DNA of 64,000 nucleotides from BD2-11 sp965115885 (GCA_965115885.1 OZ220479.1:186001-250000), one strand, 5' to 3'; counted from the first letter of the stretch, positions 46,879 to 56,347 are shown. The notes: generated by a model not told the origin, from the sequence alone. A program made the numbers and translations.

Positions 46879-47850
46879 ATGAACGACGACGAGGGCGTCG
46901 GAGTCGCGGTGGTTCAGGCAGCCGGACTTCCCTTCGACCGGGAGGCCGCGATCCGGAAGGTGCACGACTTCACCGCCGACGCAGCCGGCAAGGGAGCCCG
47001 GCTGGTTCTCTTCCCCGAGGCCTACGTGGGCGGGTATCCCTGGGGGCTGGCCTTCGGCACGTCGGTGGGCGGGCGCTCGTCGGCCGGCCGGAGGACGTGG
47101 CACCGGTACCTCGAGGAAGCGGTGGAGGTCCCGGGTCCGGCCGTCGAGCGCATCGGCGAGGCCGCCTCGACCCACGGCGTCCACTTGGCCGTCGGGGTCG
47201 TGGAGCGGGACGCCGACTACGGCGGCGGCACGCTCTTCTGCACGCTTCTCTACTTCGGCCCGGACGGTTCGTTGCTGGGCAAGCACAGGAAGCTCAAGCC
47301 GACGGCCGCCGAGCGCTTCGTCTGGGGGGAGGGCGACGGCAGCACGCTCACGGTCGTGGACACCCCCTTGGGCCGGGTGGGCGGCCTCATCTGCTGGGAG
47401 AACTACATGCCGCTGGCCCGCACCGCCATGTACGCCAAGGGGGTGGAGATCTACCTCGCCCCCACCGCCGACGGGCGGGAGCGCTGGCAAGCCACGCTCC
47501 GGCACATCGCCCTCGAGGGACGGTGCTTCGTGCTCGGGTGCAACCAGGTCGCCACCCGGGCCCAGTACCCCGCCGATCTGGAGATCGCCGACGAGCTCGA
47601 GTCCTGGCCGGAACGCCTGTGCGCCGGCGGAAGCGCCGTCTACTCCCCGTCCGGGGCCTGCCTCGCCGGCCCCCTCTGGGACGAGGAAGGCATCCTCTTC
47701 GCCCGCATCGATCCCGACGCGGTCGCGCGCGGGAAGTTCGACTTCGACGCGGTGGGCCACTATTCCCGCCCCGACGTCTTCCGGCTCGACGTCAACGAGA
47801 ACCCGCTTCCGCCGGTGGCCTTCCGCGGCGGCTCCCCGACGACACGCTGA
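46879..47850 (+). CDS. Nitrilase-type carbon-nitrogen hydrolase
   Basis: The 323-residue enzyme has the catalytic triad of the nitrilase superfamily: E47 in LFPEAYVGGYP, K138 in HRKLKPT and C172 in GGLICWENYMP. The WENYMP continuation and the overall length are typical of true nitrilases (branch 1), which hydrolyse nitriles to acids and ammonia. The ATG follows AGGAG by 3 bp; an Arg-rich upstream extension was rejected. It is followed 43 bp later by ornithine aminotransferase. A shared pathway is possible but unproven. Confidence 0.9.
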   Translation: MNDDEGVGVAVVQAAGLPFDREAAIRKVHDFTADAAGKGARLVLFPEAYVGGYPWGLAFGTSVGGRSSAGRRTWHRYLEEAVEVPGPAVERIGEAASTHGVHLAVGVVERDADYGGGTLFCTLLYFGPDGSLLGKHRKLKPTAAERFVWGEGDGSTLTVVDTPLGRVGGLICWENYMPLARTAMYAKGVEIYLAPTADGRERWQATLRHIALEGRCFVLGCNQVATRAQYPADLEIADELESWPERLCAGGSAVYSPSGACLAGPLWDEEGILFARIDPDAVARGKFDFDAVGHYSRPDVFRLDVNENPLPPVAFRGGSPTTR

Positions 47851-47893
47851 CGCGGACGCCCCCGGGGGGCGCCGCGTTCCGAAGGAGGACACC

Positions 47894-49114
47894 ATGCCCG
47901 ACACGGCGACGCAGGCGATCACCGCCTCCTACATCGACGAGGCCGACCGGTTCGGCGCACGCAACTACCACCCGCTCCCGGTGGTGCTCGAGCGCGGCCG
48001 GGGCGTCTGGGTCTGGGACGTGGAGGGGCGGCGCTACCTCGACATGCTGAGCGCCTACTCCGCCCTCAACCAAGGGCATCTGCATCCGCGCATCGTCGAT
48101 GCCGCGCGAGATCAGATGCAGCGCTTGACCCTCACCTCGCGCGCGTTCCACAACGACCGGATGGGGCCGTTCCTGCGCCAACTGTGCACGCTCGCCGGAT
48201 TCGAGCGCGCTCTGCTCATGAACACCGGCGCGGAGGGCGTGGAGACCGCGATCAAGATGGTCCGCAAGTGGGGCTACCAAGTCAAGGGCATCCCGGCCGA
48301 CCAAGCCGAGATCGTCGTGTGCGACAACAACTTCCACGGCAGAACCACGACCGTCGTGGGCTTCTCCTCCGAGGTCGAGTACCGGAGGGGCTTCGGCCCC
48401 TTCGCGCCCGGATTCCGGAGCGTCCCCTACGGCGACGTCGGCGCTCTGGAGGACGCCGTGACCGAGCGCACCGCGGGTTTCCTGTTCGAGCCCATCCAGG
48501 GCGAAGGCGGCGTCGTCGTGCCGCCGGACGGCTACCTGCGGGCGGTCCGCGAACTCTGCTCGCGGCGCGGCGTGGCGATGGTCGCGGACGAAATCCAGAC
48601 CGGACTGGGCCGCACCGGGCGTCTCCTGTGCTGCGACTGGGAGGACGTGCGCCCCGACGTGCTCGTCCTGGGAAAGGCGTTGGGCGGCGGCGTCTACCCG
48701 GTGTCGGCCGCGATCGCCGACGCGGAGTTCATGGACGTGTTCCGTCCCGGCGACCACGGCTCCACCTTCGGCGGCAATCCGCTGGCGGCCGCGGTCGCCA
48801 GCGCGTCGCTGGCGGTCCTCGCCGAAGAGAAGCTGGTCGAGCGATCCGACCGGCTGGGCGAATGGTTCATGCGCAGGTTGCGCGCCATCGACTCCCCGCA
48901 CGTCGCGCAGGTGCGGGGCCGGGGGCTGATGATCGGCTTGGTCGTCCGCTCCTCGTCGGGCCCGGCCCGCCCCTTCTGCGAAGCGCTGTGGCGCAGGGGC
49001 GTCCTGGCCAAGGAGACGCACGAGCAGGTGATCCGCTTCGCGCCCCCCCTGATCGTTCGGCGGGAGGAACTAGAGGAGGCGCTGGTTCAGATCGAGGCGG
49101 TGCTGTCCGGTTGA
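47894..49114 (+). CDS. rocD: Ornithine aminotransferase
   Basis: The 406-residue PLP enzyme converts ornithine and 2-oxoglutarate to glutamate semialdehyde and glutamate. It has the class III aminotransferase features GAEGVETAIKMVRKW, NNFHGRTTTVVGFSS, FEPIQGEGGVVVPP and VADEIQTGLGRTG. The PLP lysine lies in LVLGKALGGGVYPVSA. The NYHPLPVVLERG start and GAEGVETA block are ornithine-type rather than acetylornithine-type. An AAGGAGG ribosome site precedes the ATG by 6 bp, among the strongest in the window. Confidence 0.93.
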   Translation: MPDTATQAITASYIDEADRFGARNYHPLPVVLERGRGVWVWDVEGRRYLDMLSAYSALNQGHLHPRIVDAARDQMQRLTLTSRAFHNDRMGPFLRQLCTLAGFERALLMNTGAEGVETAIKMVRKWGYQVKGIPADQAEIVVCDNNFHGRTTTVVGFSSEVEYRRGFGPFAPGFRSVPYGDVGALEDAVTERTAGFLFEPIQGEGGVVVPPDGYLRAVRELCSRRGVAMVADEIQTGLGRTGRLLCCDWEDVRPDVLVLGKALGGGVYPVSAAIADAEFMDVFRPGDHGSTFGGNPLAAAVASASLAVLAEEKLVERSDRLGEWFMRRLRAIDSPHVAQVRGRGLMIGLVVRSSSGPARPFCEALWRRGVLAKETHEQVIRFAPPLIVRREELEEALVQIEAVLSG

Positions 49115-49138
49115 GCCGGGGCGGGCGGCCCCGGCCGC

Positions 49139-49417
49139 TCACCACTCGATTTCGCCCTTCCGCGCGGTGTCCACCTGCTCGGCCTTCCCGCCGCCGAGCA
49201 GCACCCGCTCGATCTGCTCGTAGAGGAACTTCCTCGCGCTGGCCTCGCGGGGATCCAGCCCGTGGTGGTTGATCAGGAGCGTCTGGTGTTGAAGCCAGTC
49301 GGCCCAGCAGAGCCGACAGATTCTCCGCAGCAATCGCTCGCCGAGTTCCGTGCGGAAAGGAGGTTTCGCCAGCGCGTCGGACTCCTTGCCGCACCGTTTG
49401 CAGGTGATCTTGTCCAC
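49139..49417 (-). CDS. Fe(2+)-trafficking protein-like (YggX family)
   Basis: The 92-residue protein resembles YggX in its central block ELGERLLRRICRLCWADWLQHQTLLINHHGL followed by ARKFLYEQIERVL, which parallels the conserved W..W...QT.LIN...L pattern of that family. It differs in an N-terminal CKRCGKE pair, possibly metal binding. YggX proteins protect iron-sulfur enzymes from oxidative damage. It converges with rocD (24 bp) and is divergent from the DksA/TraR-like gene. Confidence 0.8.
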   Translation of the reverse strand: MDKITCKRCGKESDALAKPPFRTELGERLLRRICRLCWADWLQHQTLLINHHGLDPREASARKFLYEQIERVLLGGGKAEQVDTARKGEIEW

Positions 49418-49626
49418 GGAATTTTCGTCGGATGGGCTGCGCGAGCGTTTGGGGGGCGGGCGTCCGGCGGGCGCCGCGCCGGGAAGACGGGTCCGCCGCC
49501 GCGTTGGAAACCCCGCGGGATCGTTGTAATTTCGGGGACTCGGCGAGGGACATTCGGGCGAAGGACGTTCCGGTGCCGGACGACCGGACAGCGGCGGCCG
49601 CGCAACCGTCTACCAAGGTACAGACT

Positions 49627-50016
49627 GTGGCGATTCTCACCAAGGAGCAACTGGAGCACCTCGAGAAGCGGCTTCTGGAGGAGCGCGCTCGCTCGCTGAA
49701 ATTTCTGGGCCTGTTCGACCGGATGGCGAAGGAGGGCAGGGAATCGGCGGACTCCAACCTCGCCGCCTACACCGACCACATGGCGGACCAGGGCACCGAG
49801 GCGATGGAGCGCGAGAAGGCCGCGCTCTTCGCGACCAAGGAGGGCCGGTACCTCTACCGCATCGAAGACGCGCTCCGTCGGCTCTATTCCGATCCCGAGA
49901 ACTTCGGCCGGTGTCAGGCCACCGGAAAGCCGATCGAGTTCCGGAGGCTGGACGCGTTGCCGCACGCCCGGTACTGCATCGAGCACAAGCGCGAGCTGGA
50001 GGCGCGGGGCGGGTAG
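49627..50016 (+). CDS. DksA/TraR-family protein with incomplete zinc finger
   Basis: From the GTG at 49627 the product is 129 residues: an N-terminal coiled coil (TKEQLEHLEKRLLEERARSLKFL), then a globular part ending FGRCQATGKPIEFRRLDALPHARYCIEHKREL. DksA/TraR proteins bind the RNA polymerase secondary channel. Here the C4 finger keeps only two Cys (GRC and YC); the partner positions are Thr and His. A GTG at 49573 with AAGGA upstream would add 18 residues and is an alternative start. It stands alone between divergent and convergent minus-strand genes. Confidence 0.82.
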   Translation: MAILTKEQLEHLEKRLLEERARSLKFLGLFDRMAKEGRESADSNLAAYTDHMADQGTEAMEREKAALFATKEGRYLYRIEDALRRLYSDPENFGRCQATGKPIEFRRLDALPHARYCIEHKRELEARGG

Positions 50017-50068
50017 GCGCGCGCCGCGCCGAGGGATCCCGGCCGTCCGGGGCCCGGAAGGAGGAGCC

Positions 50069-50437
50069 CTACCCTTCCTCTTCCTCCTCCCTGTTGTGGA
50101 TCGGGCTGGTCTGTCGCCAGAGCGTTTCGACCTCGCTGCGGATCTCCCGGATCCGCCCCTCCAAGGGTTGGTCGCTCAGATGGTATATGGTCGCGCTGAG
50201 CGACCGGTAGGCGCGCCACAACGCCGCCGACGCGGGCGTCTTTTCGTGGCTGCGGCGCCGCTTGCCCTTGAGGCGCGCCAAGAGCCACTCCGTCATGTTC
50301 TCGTCGAGGAGCATGAGCTTGCCGTCGCCGGAGGATTCCTCGCTCAGGTACTTGGCGAGTTTCTTTTTGAAGCTCTTGGGCACTCCGGCAACCACGTAGA
50401 CGGAGAGACCGTCTCGTTCGAGTAGTTCCGACGTCAT
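50069..50437 (-). CDS. Hypothetical protein
   Basis: The 122-residue product (ATG at 50437, GGGA upstream) has an ordered N-terminal part (MTSELLERDGLSVYVVAGVPKSFKKKL), a helical middle (MTEWLLARLKGKRRR) and a helical C-terminus ending in a run of Glu (NREEEEEG). Lysine is more common than in neighbours. No family recognised. It lies in a convergent arrangement with the DksA-like gene. Length, start signal and codon pattern support a real gene. Confidence 0.65.
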   Translation of the reverse strand: MTSELLERDGLSVYVVAGVPKSFKKKLAKYLSEESSGDGKLMLLDENMTEWLLARLKGKRRRSHEKTPASAALWRAYRSLSATIYHLSDQPLEGRIREIRSEVETLWRQTSPIHNREEEEEG

Positions 50438-50681
50438 CGCATTCCCGGTGAAAGCGAAGCGGGCGCGGGAGGCTCCCCCTGCCGGAATCCCCGAAACCCG
50501 CATGGGCTGGGCAACTGGGCAACACTATAGCTAAATCGGGCCGTCTTCGCCAGTCCCGTCGGCGAACGGGCCCGAACGCGGGGAGCGGGCGTCGCGCGCG
50601 GGCGAGCCCCGAACCCGTCCCGCTCGCCCGAACGCCTTCGGGCGGCTCTCCGCGCCCGCCCCCGCCGCGGATCGGACCCGT

Positions 50682-51818
50682 TCAGTCGCGCAGGACGTCC
50701 AGGGCCAGGCGTCCGACGGCCTCCACCTGCCACGCCCGGACCTGGGGGATCCCGGCGAGCTCGCCGAGCGAGCCGGGGTCGGCGCGCACGATCTCGAGAA
50801 TCGTCTTGTTGGGGAGCAGGAGGCCCGGATCGAGCTCGAGGTCCTTGGCCCTCCGGGAACGCGCCGCGCGCAGCTTCGCGGCGCGCTCCTCGTCCTCCGG
50901 CGCGAGACGCGGAGGCGCTCCTTGGCGGAGCTTGGGGTAGGGGGCGATGCGCGCTTCGGGAGTCGAGTCCGCCCGGTCCAGGCGCTCGAGCAGCCTTCCG
51001 CCCTCTCGGCGCGCCAGGGCCGACGACAGGCCGCGTCGGCGGGCCAGCTCCCCGACCGAGCGGGGAGGGGACTCGGCCAACTCGATCAGGACGGCGTCGG
51101 AAGCCACGCGGAAGGGCGCCCGGTCCCTGCGCCGCGCGATCTCGTCCCTCCAGATCCACAGCGCGCGCAGCCGTTGCAGCGGACGCGGGGCCAGATGACG
51201 CGCCTTCCCGACCCGGGCGGCCGGATCGGGGTTCGGGTCCTCCCCGCCGCCGTCGGCCCGCTCGAGTCGGCGGAATTCCTCTTCCGCCCACGCGCGGCGG
51301 CCTTTCTCCTCCAGCCGGGCGATCAGGAGGTCGGCCAAGGACGCCAGGTGGCGCGTGTCGCCCGCGGCGTACTCGATCATCTCCGCGGGCAACGGTCGCA
51401 TCGCCCAATCGGCCCGCTGGTGCTTCTTGGGCAGGCGAACGCCGAGAAAGCGTTCCAGCAACCCCGACAACGCCAGTGCGGTCTCTCCGCTCAGCGCGGC
51501 CGCGACCTGCGTGTCGAAAATCCCCCGCACGCGGATGTCCAGGTCCCGCGACAGCAGGCGCAGGTCGTAGCTGGCCCCGTGCACGACGACCTCGCGCCCG
51601 GGATCCTCCAGCGAAGGGCGGAGCGCGTCGCCGGCGTCGACGGCGAGGGGATCGACGATCCACGTGTCGCCCGGGACGGAGAGTTGCACCAGGCAGATCC
51701 GGTCGGAATAGCGGTGGAAGCCCGCCGCCTCGCAGTCGAGCGCGAGCCGGTCGCACGAGGCCAGCCGGTCCGCCAGCCGCCGCGCCGCGTGCGCGTCGGC
51801 GATGTGGTGTATGTTCAT
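50682..51818 (-). CDS. rnd: Ribonuclease D
   Basis: The 378-residue 3'-5' exoribonuclease trims tRNA and other structured RNA 3' ends. The DEDDy exonuclease residues are visible in LALDCEAAGFH (Asp, Glu), VVHGASYDLRLL (Asp) and EYAAGDTRHL (Tyr, Asp). An HRDC domain follows (RPLQRLRALWIWRDEIARRRD onward), with a second helical HRDC-like region at the C-terminus, as in the family. The ATG at 51818 directly precedes the nuclease fold. It is divergent from pyk; a gap of about 190 bp holds both promoters. Confidence 0.9.
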   Translation of the reverse strand: MNIHHIADAHAARRLADRLASCDRLALDCEAAGFHRYSDRICLVQLSVPGDTWIVDPLAVDAGDALRPSLEDPGREVVVHGASYDLRLLSRDLDIRVRGIFDTQVAAALSGETALALSGLLERFLGVRLPKKHQRADWAMRPLPAEMIEYAAGDTRHLASLADLLIARLEEKGRRAWAEEEFRRLERADGGGEDPNPDPAARVGKARHLAPRPLQRLRALWIWRDEIARRRDRAPFRVASDAVLIELAESPPRSVGELARRRGLSSALARREGGRLLERLDRADSTPEARIAPYPKLRQGAPPRLAPEDEERAAKLRAARSRRAKDLELDPGLLLPNKTILEIVRADPGSLGELAGIPQVRAWQVEAVGRLALDVLRD

Positions 51819-52010
51819 GGACGCGACAAGGTGGTCCAACTCCGGGCCGCGCGCGAGGGCGGGCCCGGGGGGTTGTGGTTTCCGGGGTCGGCGCGGTTTC
51901 CGCCGAACCCGCGCGGAATTACGGTGCCCCCTCGCCGACGCGGTCCGCGGGCGGCGCACCGGAGAGGGACGGGAGGATTCTTCCAAGGACCGACGCTCGA
52001 GGAACGATCG

Positions 52011-53429
52011 ATGCTGAGAACCAAGCTGGTATGCACGATGGGCCCGGCCACGTTCACGCCCGAGACGGTGCGCGGGCTGGTCGATTCGGGAATGACGATG
52101 GCGCGCCTGAACATGTCGCACGGCCTTCGCGAGGATCACCTGGAGTCCGTGGCCCTGATCCGGCGCGCGGCCGAGGAGGCGGGCACGCCGGTCTCGATCC
52201 TCGTGGATCTGGGCGGCCCCAAGATCCGCGTGGGCAAGCTCGATCCTCCCCTCTTCCTGAACGAGGGCGGGGAAGTGACGATCGCGCCGGAGGACGGCGC
52301 CTTGGAGGGGGAGATCCCGACCACCTACGAGCGTCTTTCGGAGGACGTGGCGCTGGGGGACCGCGTGCTTCTCGACGACGGGCTGATCGAGTTGCGCTGC
52401 GTAGGCAAGGGGGGAGGCAAGGCGCGCTTCGTGGTGGAGTGCGGCGGTCGGCTCGAGAGCTTCAAGGGCATGAACGTGCCCGGCGCCAACCTCAGCACGC
52501 CCTCGCTCACGGAACGGGATCTGGACGATCTCGAATTCGCCCTCGAAGTCGGCGCCGAGTACGTGGGTCTGTCGTTCGTGCGGCGAAGCTCGGACATCCG
52601 GGAGCTGAAGGAGCGGGTCGCGGGCCGCGCGCTCGTGGTGGCGAAGATCGAGCTGATGCGGGCCTTGGCGTCGATCGAGGAAATCGTCCGGGCGACCGAC
52701 GCCGTGATGGTCGCGCGCGGCGATCTCGGGGTGGAGCTTCCCTTCGAGCAGGTGCCGCTGGCGCAGAAGCGCATCGTCCAGCTCGCCAACTACTCGGGCC
52801 GCCCGGTCATCATCGCGACCCAGATGCTCGATTCGATGATCCAGAGTCCGCGCCCGACCCGGGCCGAGGCGTCCGACGTCGCCAACGCCGTCCTGGACGG
52901 CACCGACGCGGTGATGCTCTCCGGGGAAACCGCGGTCGGAGAGTACCCGTTGCACGCCGTGCGGGCGATGTCGCGCATCGTCCGCGAGATCGAGGGCTCG
53001 GGCGTTCTGGCCCAGGGTCCGCGCTACCTCGCCCGTCCCGACGAGGGGCGGCGCGGGGGCGCGACCCGGCGCGAACACGCCGTGGCGTCGTGCACGGTGG
53101 ACGCGGTCCGCCGACTGGGCGCGCCCGCGGTGCTGGTGATCACCAGCAGCGGCTTCTCCGCGCGCTTGGTGTCGTCGTACCGCCCGCCGGTGCCGATCTT
53201 CGCGGTGTGCACCGAGCCCAGAACCTTCCGCCAGCTCGCGCCCGTCTGGGGCGTGTGGCCGACCCTCGCGGCGGACGTGCCCGTCAACTACTCGGCGCTC
53301 TCCGCCTACGGCAAGGAGGCGATCGTGCGCGCGGGGGTCGGAACTCCGGGGGAATCGGTGGTGGTGACCGCGGGGTACCCGTTCCACGAGCAAGGGTCGA
53401 CCAACACCATGCGCGTGGAACAGCTCTAG
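52011..53429 (+). CDS. pyk: Pyruvate kinase
   Basis: The 472-residue glycolytic enzyme transfers phosphate from phosphoenolpyruvate to ADP. It begins LRTKLVCTMGPAT with the substrate motif MARLNMSHG, then DLGGPKIRVG. The active-site lysine lies in VVAKIELMRAL, and metal-binding residues in DAVMVARGDLGVELP and MLSGETAVGEYP. The C-terminal regulatory domain ends in GSTNTMRVEQL. A GAGGA ribosome site is 8 bp upstream of the ATG. A strong double hairpin follows the stop. Confidence 0.95.
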   Translation: MLRTKLVCTMGPATFTPETVRGLVDSGMTMARLNMSHGLREDHLESVALIRRAAEEAGTPVSILVDLGGPKIRVGKLDPPLFLNEGGEVTIAPEDGALEGEIPTTYERLSEDVALGDRVLLDDGLIELRCVGKGGGKARFVVECGGRLESFKGMNVPGANLSTPSLTERDLDDLEFALEVGAEYVGLSFVRRSSDIRELKERVAGRALVVAKIELMRALASIEEIVRATDAVMVARGDLGVELPFEQVPLAQKRIVQLANYSGRPVIIATQMLDSMIQSPRPTRAEASDVANAVLDGTDAVMLSGETAVGEYPLHAVRAMSRIVREIEGSGVLAQGPRYLARPDEGRRGGATRREHAVASCTVDAVRRLGAPAVLVITSSGFSARLVSSYRPPVPIFAVCTEPRTFRQLAPVWGVWPTLAADVPVNYSALSAYGKEAIVRAGVGTPGESVVVTAGYPFHEQGSTNTMRVEQL

Positions 53430-53461
53430 CGGCTCCGTGAAGGAAGCGGCCCGCCGGGGCG

Positions 53462-53528
53462 CCGGAGGAGGCGCGGGCCGAAGCCCGCTCCGCCTCCTCC
53501 GGTCCGCCGCGAGGCCCCCGCGGGGGCC
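53462..53528. terminator. Terminator-like double hairpin after pyk
   Basis: CCGGAGGAGGCG (53462-53473) pairs perfectly with CGCCTCCTCCGG (53491-53502), with CGGGC/GCCCG nested inside. It is followed by the palindrome GGCCCCCG-CGGGGGCC (53513-53528). No T-run follows, so it is GC-type or a pause structure rather than a classical intrinsic terminator. It ends 27 bp before the next GTG start. Confidence 0.55.
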
Positions 53529-53555
53529 GACTTCCTCCAGGGGCTGCGGGGTCTC

Positions 53556-54386
53556 GTGTCGTTCTCGCTGACCTTCCTCGGGACCGGAACCTCCTACGGC
53601 GTGCCGATCCTCGGATGCCGGTGCGGCACCTGCGGCTCCGACGATCCGCGCGACAAGCGCACGCGGCACGGGGCCCTGCTCGATTTCGGCGGTCGCCGAC
53701 TCCTGGTCGACACGCCCCCGGAGCTCAGACTCCAGCTGCTCGGCGAGGGCGTCCGTTCCCTGGACGCGGTGTGGTTCACGCACGCGCACGCCGACCACAC
53801 CCACGGCATCGACGACCTGCGCGCGTTCACGGCGCTCCGGGGAGAGACGATCGGCGCCTGGATGCACCGGTCGGTCGCTCGCCAGCTGCGACGGCGGTTT
53901 CCCTACATCTTCGACGCGTCCCCCCGGGCCTCGGACGGAGTCTTCGTTCCGGAGCTCGACGTGTTCACCTTCCGGGAGGGCGAGCCGGTCGAGATTCTGG
54001 GCCAGGCCTTTCTGCCGTTCGGCGTGCCCCACGGCCGGATCCGCTCCTACGGCTTCCGCGTCGGGGGACTCGGGTACGTGACCGACGCCAAGCGGCTCCC
54101 GCCCGCGGCGCTGGAGGCGCTTCGGGGCGCGGACGTTCTGGTGCTCAACGCCCTGTGGCACGGGGATCCCCACCCGACCCACTTCAACATCGAGGAAGCC
54201 GTCGCCGCGGCGCGGGCGGTGGGGGCCCGACGCACCTATCTCACCCATCTCACCCATCGGGTGCGCCACGACGCGCTGCGCCGCAGCCTCCCCGAAGACG
54301 TCCGCCCCGCCTTCGACGGTCTCACGCTGAGGGTGGGGGAGGCGCGCGCGGAGTCCCGGACGCCCGCTCCGCCGACCTCCGCATGA
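53556..54386 (+). CDS. Metallo-beta-lactamase fold phosphodiesterase, PhnP-like
   Basis: The 276-residue protein has an early Cys cluster (GCRCGTCGSDDP) and the metal motif THAHADHTHGIDDLR (HxHxDH), then PFGVPHGRIRSYGFR, YVTDAKRL and a terminal LTHLTHRV. This combination matches PhnP, a phosphoribosyl 1,2-cyclic phosphate phosphodiesterase, and related lipoyl(octanoyl)-transferase-neighbour hydrolases. No phosphonate genes are nearby, so the substrate is open. The start is GTG at 53556; the stop overlaps pgi (ATGA). Confidence 0.85.
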   Translation: MSFSLTFLGTGTSYGVPILGCRCGTCGSDDPRDKRTRHGALLDFGGRRLLVDTPPELRLQLLGEGVRSLDAVWFTHAHADHTHGIDDLRAFTALRGETIGAWMHRSVARQLRRRFPYIFDASPRASDGVFVPELDVFTFREGEPVEILGQAFLPFGVPHGRIRSYGFRVGGLGYVTDAKRLPPAALEALRGADVLVLNALWHGDPHPTHFNIEEAVAAARAVGARRTYLTHLTHRVRHDALRRSLPEDVRPAFDGLTLRVGEARAESRTPAPPTSA

Positions 54387-55756
54387 GCGCGCTCGTCGTC
54401 GACTACCGCGACATGCTCGCCGGGGGCGAGGGCGGGTGCGGCGTCGTCCCGCAACGTCTCGCCGACGATCTGGGCGCGCGCTTCCGCGACGCGCACGCGC
54501 AGGTCGGCCGGGCGCGCCGCGCGGGGAGCATGGGCTTCTTCGATCTCCCGCGGGACGTCCGCGCCCGCGCCCGCGTCCTCGCCGCCGCCGCGAGCCTCGA
54601 GGGGCGTTTCGACGACTTCGTGGTTCTCGGGATCGGCGGGTCCGCGCTGGGAGCCCGCGCGCTGCGCGACGCTCTGGGAGATCGGCCGTCCGCGGGAGGC
54701 TCCCCCCCGCGCCTCCACGTGGCGGACAACGTCGATCCGCATTCGGTGGGCGCCCTGCTGGCGCGCCTCGACCTGCGCAGGACGTTCTTCAACGTCGTGA
54801 GCAAGTCGGGCGCGACCACCGAAACCCTGGCCCAGTATCTGGTGGTCGCCCGGCGGCTCGAGCGCGCGGTGGGCGCGGACCGGATGCGCGCCCATCTCCT
54901 CTTCACCACGGACCCGCGGCGGGGCCCGCTCCGCCGCCTCGCCGCCGCCGCGGGCGTTCCCACCCTGCCGATCCCGCCCGACGTGGGCGGCCGCTTCTCG
55001 GTTCTGTCGGCCGCGGGCCTGTTCCCGGCGGCGGCGGTCGGCCTCGACGTGGCGGCGGTGCTCCGGGGGGCGGCGCGCATGGAACGGAGGTGCCGCACGG
55101 ACGAACTGACCCGCAATCCGGCGGGCGTGGTCGCGACGCTCCTGCACCGCGCCGACGTCGAGTGCGGCCAACGCGTGCACGTGTTCATGCCCTACTGCGA
55201 CCGTCTCCGCTCCTTCGTCCTCTGGGTGCAACAGCTGTGGGGCGAGTCGCTGGGCAAAGCCACGGGGCTCGACGGCCGACCCGCGGGCGTCGGGCCCACC
55301 CCGCTTCCCGCCGCGGGCGCGACCGACCAGCACGCGCTGCTGCAGCTCTTCATGGACGGTCCCGCGGACAAGGTGGTGTGCTTCCTCACCGTCGACGAGG
55401 CCGGAGAGACGATTCCCGTCGGCCCCGCGCCCCCCGCGCTGTCCGCCTTCGCCTTCCCGAAGGGCCACACCCTCGGCGACCTCGTCTCCGTCGAGCACGC
55501 CGCGACCGCGGCCGCGCTCCGCGCGCGCGGAAGGCCCAGCCTCGCCGTTCGCCTGGCGAAGCTGGACGCGGAGACGCTGGGCGAACTCCTCCTTCTCTTC
55601 CAGGCGGCGGTCGTGTACGCCGGGTTCCTCTACGGCGTCGATCCCCTCGATCAGCCGGGGGTCGAGCTGGGCAAGCGGTACGTGCACGGGCTGCTGGGCC
55701 GTCCGGGTCACGAACCGCCTCCCCCGGACGAAGCGAATCACCCTTGGCGGGTGTAG
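54383..55756 (+). CDS. pgi: Glucose-6-phosphate isomerase
   Basis: The 457-residue enzyme interconverts glucose 6-phosphate and fructose 6-phosphate. SIS-fold motifs are LGIGGSALGARAL, VVSKSGATTETLAQY and WGESLGKA with its catalytic Glu. GATDQHALLQLFMDG carries the His and QPGVELGKRY the C-terminal Lys. Length is that of the shorter bacterial/archaeal-like type. It overlaps the PhnP-like gene by 4 bp, which suggests one transcript, and is near pyk, another glycolytic gene. Confidence 0.94.
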   Translation: MSALVVDYRDMLAGGEGGCGVVPQRLADDLGARFRDAHAQVGRARRAGSMGFFDLPRDVRARARVLAAAASLEGRFDDFVVLGIGGSALGARALRDALGDRPSAGGSPPRLHVADNVDPHSVGALLARLDLRRTFFNVVSKSGATTETLAQYLVVARRLERAVGADRMRAHLLFTTDPRRGPLRRLAAAAGVPTLPIPPDVGGRFSVLSAAGLFPAAAVGLDVAAVLRGAARMERRCRTDELTRNPAGVVATLLHRADVECGQRVHVFMPYCDRLRSFVLWVQQLWGESLGKATGLDGRPAGVGPTPLPAAGATDQHALLQLFMDGPADKVVCFLTVDEAGETIPVGPAPPALSAFAFPKGHTLGDLVSVEHAATAAALRARGRPSLAVRLAKLDAETLGELLLLFQAAVVYAGFLYGVDPLDQPGVELGKRYVHGLLGRPGHEPPPPDEANHPWRV

Positions 55757-55882
55757 AAAAGGAAGGGCGTGGGGAAGGACCGCCGCCGGGATGTGCTTGC
55801 CCGCGCGCGAACCCCTAGGTTTGTCGGAGGATGGAACGGATGCGGCGCCCCCGTCGGCGCCGCCCTGCGCGGGAGAAGGGAA

Positions 55883-56347
55883 ATGTCTCAAGGAGAGGAA
55901 GGACCGCTGGTCGTGATCGAACGGGACAAGGGCTTGAGCCTGAGCGCGGGCGCGTTTCTGCTGGGCGCCGCGATCGGGGCCGGGCTCGCGCTTCTGTTCG
56001 CGCCCCGGTCGGGCAAGGAGACCCAGGAACAGCTGAGGGCTCGGGCGCGAGGGGTGCGGGACACCGCCCGGGAACGGGTGCGCGCGGCCCAGGAGGATAT
56101 CGAGGAGAAGCTGGGCCGGGCGGGCGACCGGGTCCGAGATCGGCTGGAATCGGTGCGGGAGGCGGTCGACGCCGGGCGGCGGGCGGCCCAGGACACGCGC
56201 GCCGAGCTGGAGGGCCGGATCGAGACCTCCAAGGCCGCCCTCCGGGCGGCGAGCGACGCCGCGCGCGAAGTCGTCCGCGAGGCCGCGGCGGACAACGAGG
56301 AACGCGATGACGAAGCCGAAAACGGACAGTCGGAACCGCAGGATTGA
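55883..56347 (+). CDS. YtxH-like small membrane protein
   Basis: The 154-residue protein has a single N-terminal membrane segment (SAGAFLLGAAIGAGLALLFAP) followed by RSGKETQEQL, the YtxH signature. A long, highly charged amphipathic helix of Arg/Glu/Ala repeats (about 70-145) follows. YtxH-like proteins are stress-associated in several phyla, but their function is unclear. The ATG at 55883 is preceded by GGAG. The 3' end overlaps the L,D-transpeptidase start by 41 bp. Confidence 0.82.
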   Translation: MSQGEEGPLVVIERDKGLSLSAGAFLLGAAIGAGLALLFAPRSGKETQEQLRARARGVRDTARERVRAAQEDIEEKLGRAGDRVRDRLESVREAVDAGRRAAQDTRAELEGRIETSKAALRAASDAAREVVREAAADNEERDDEAENGQSEPQD

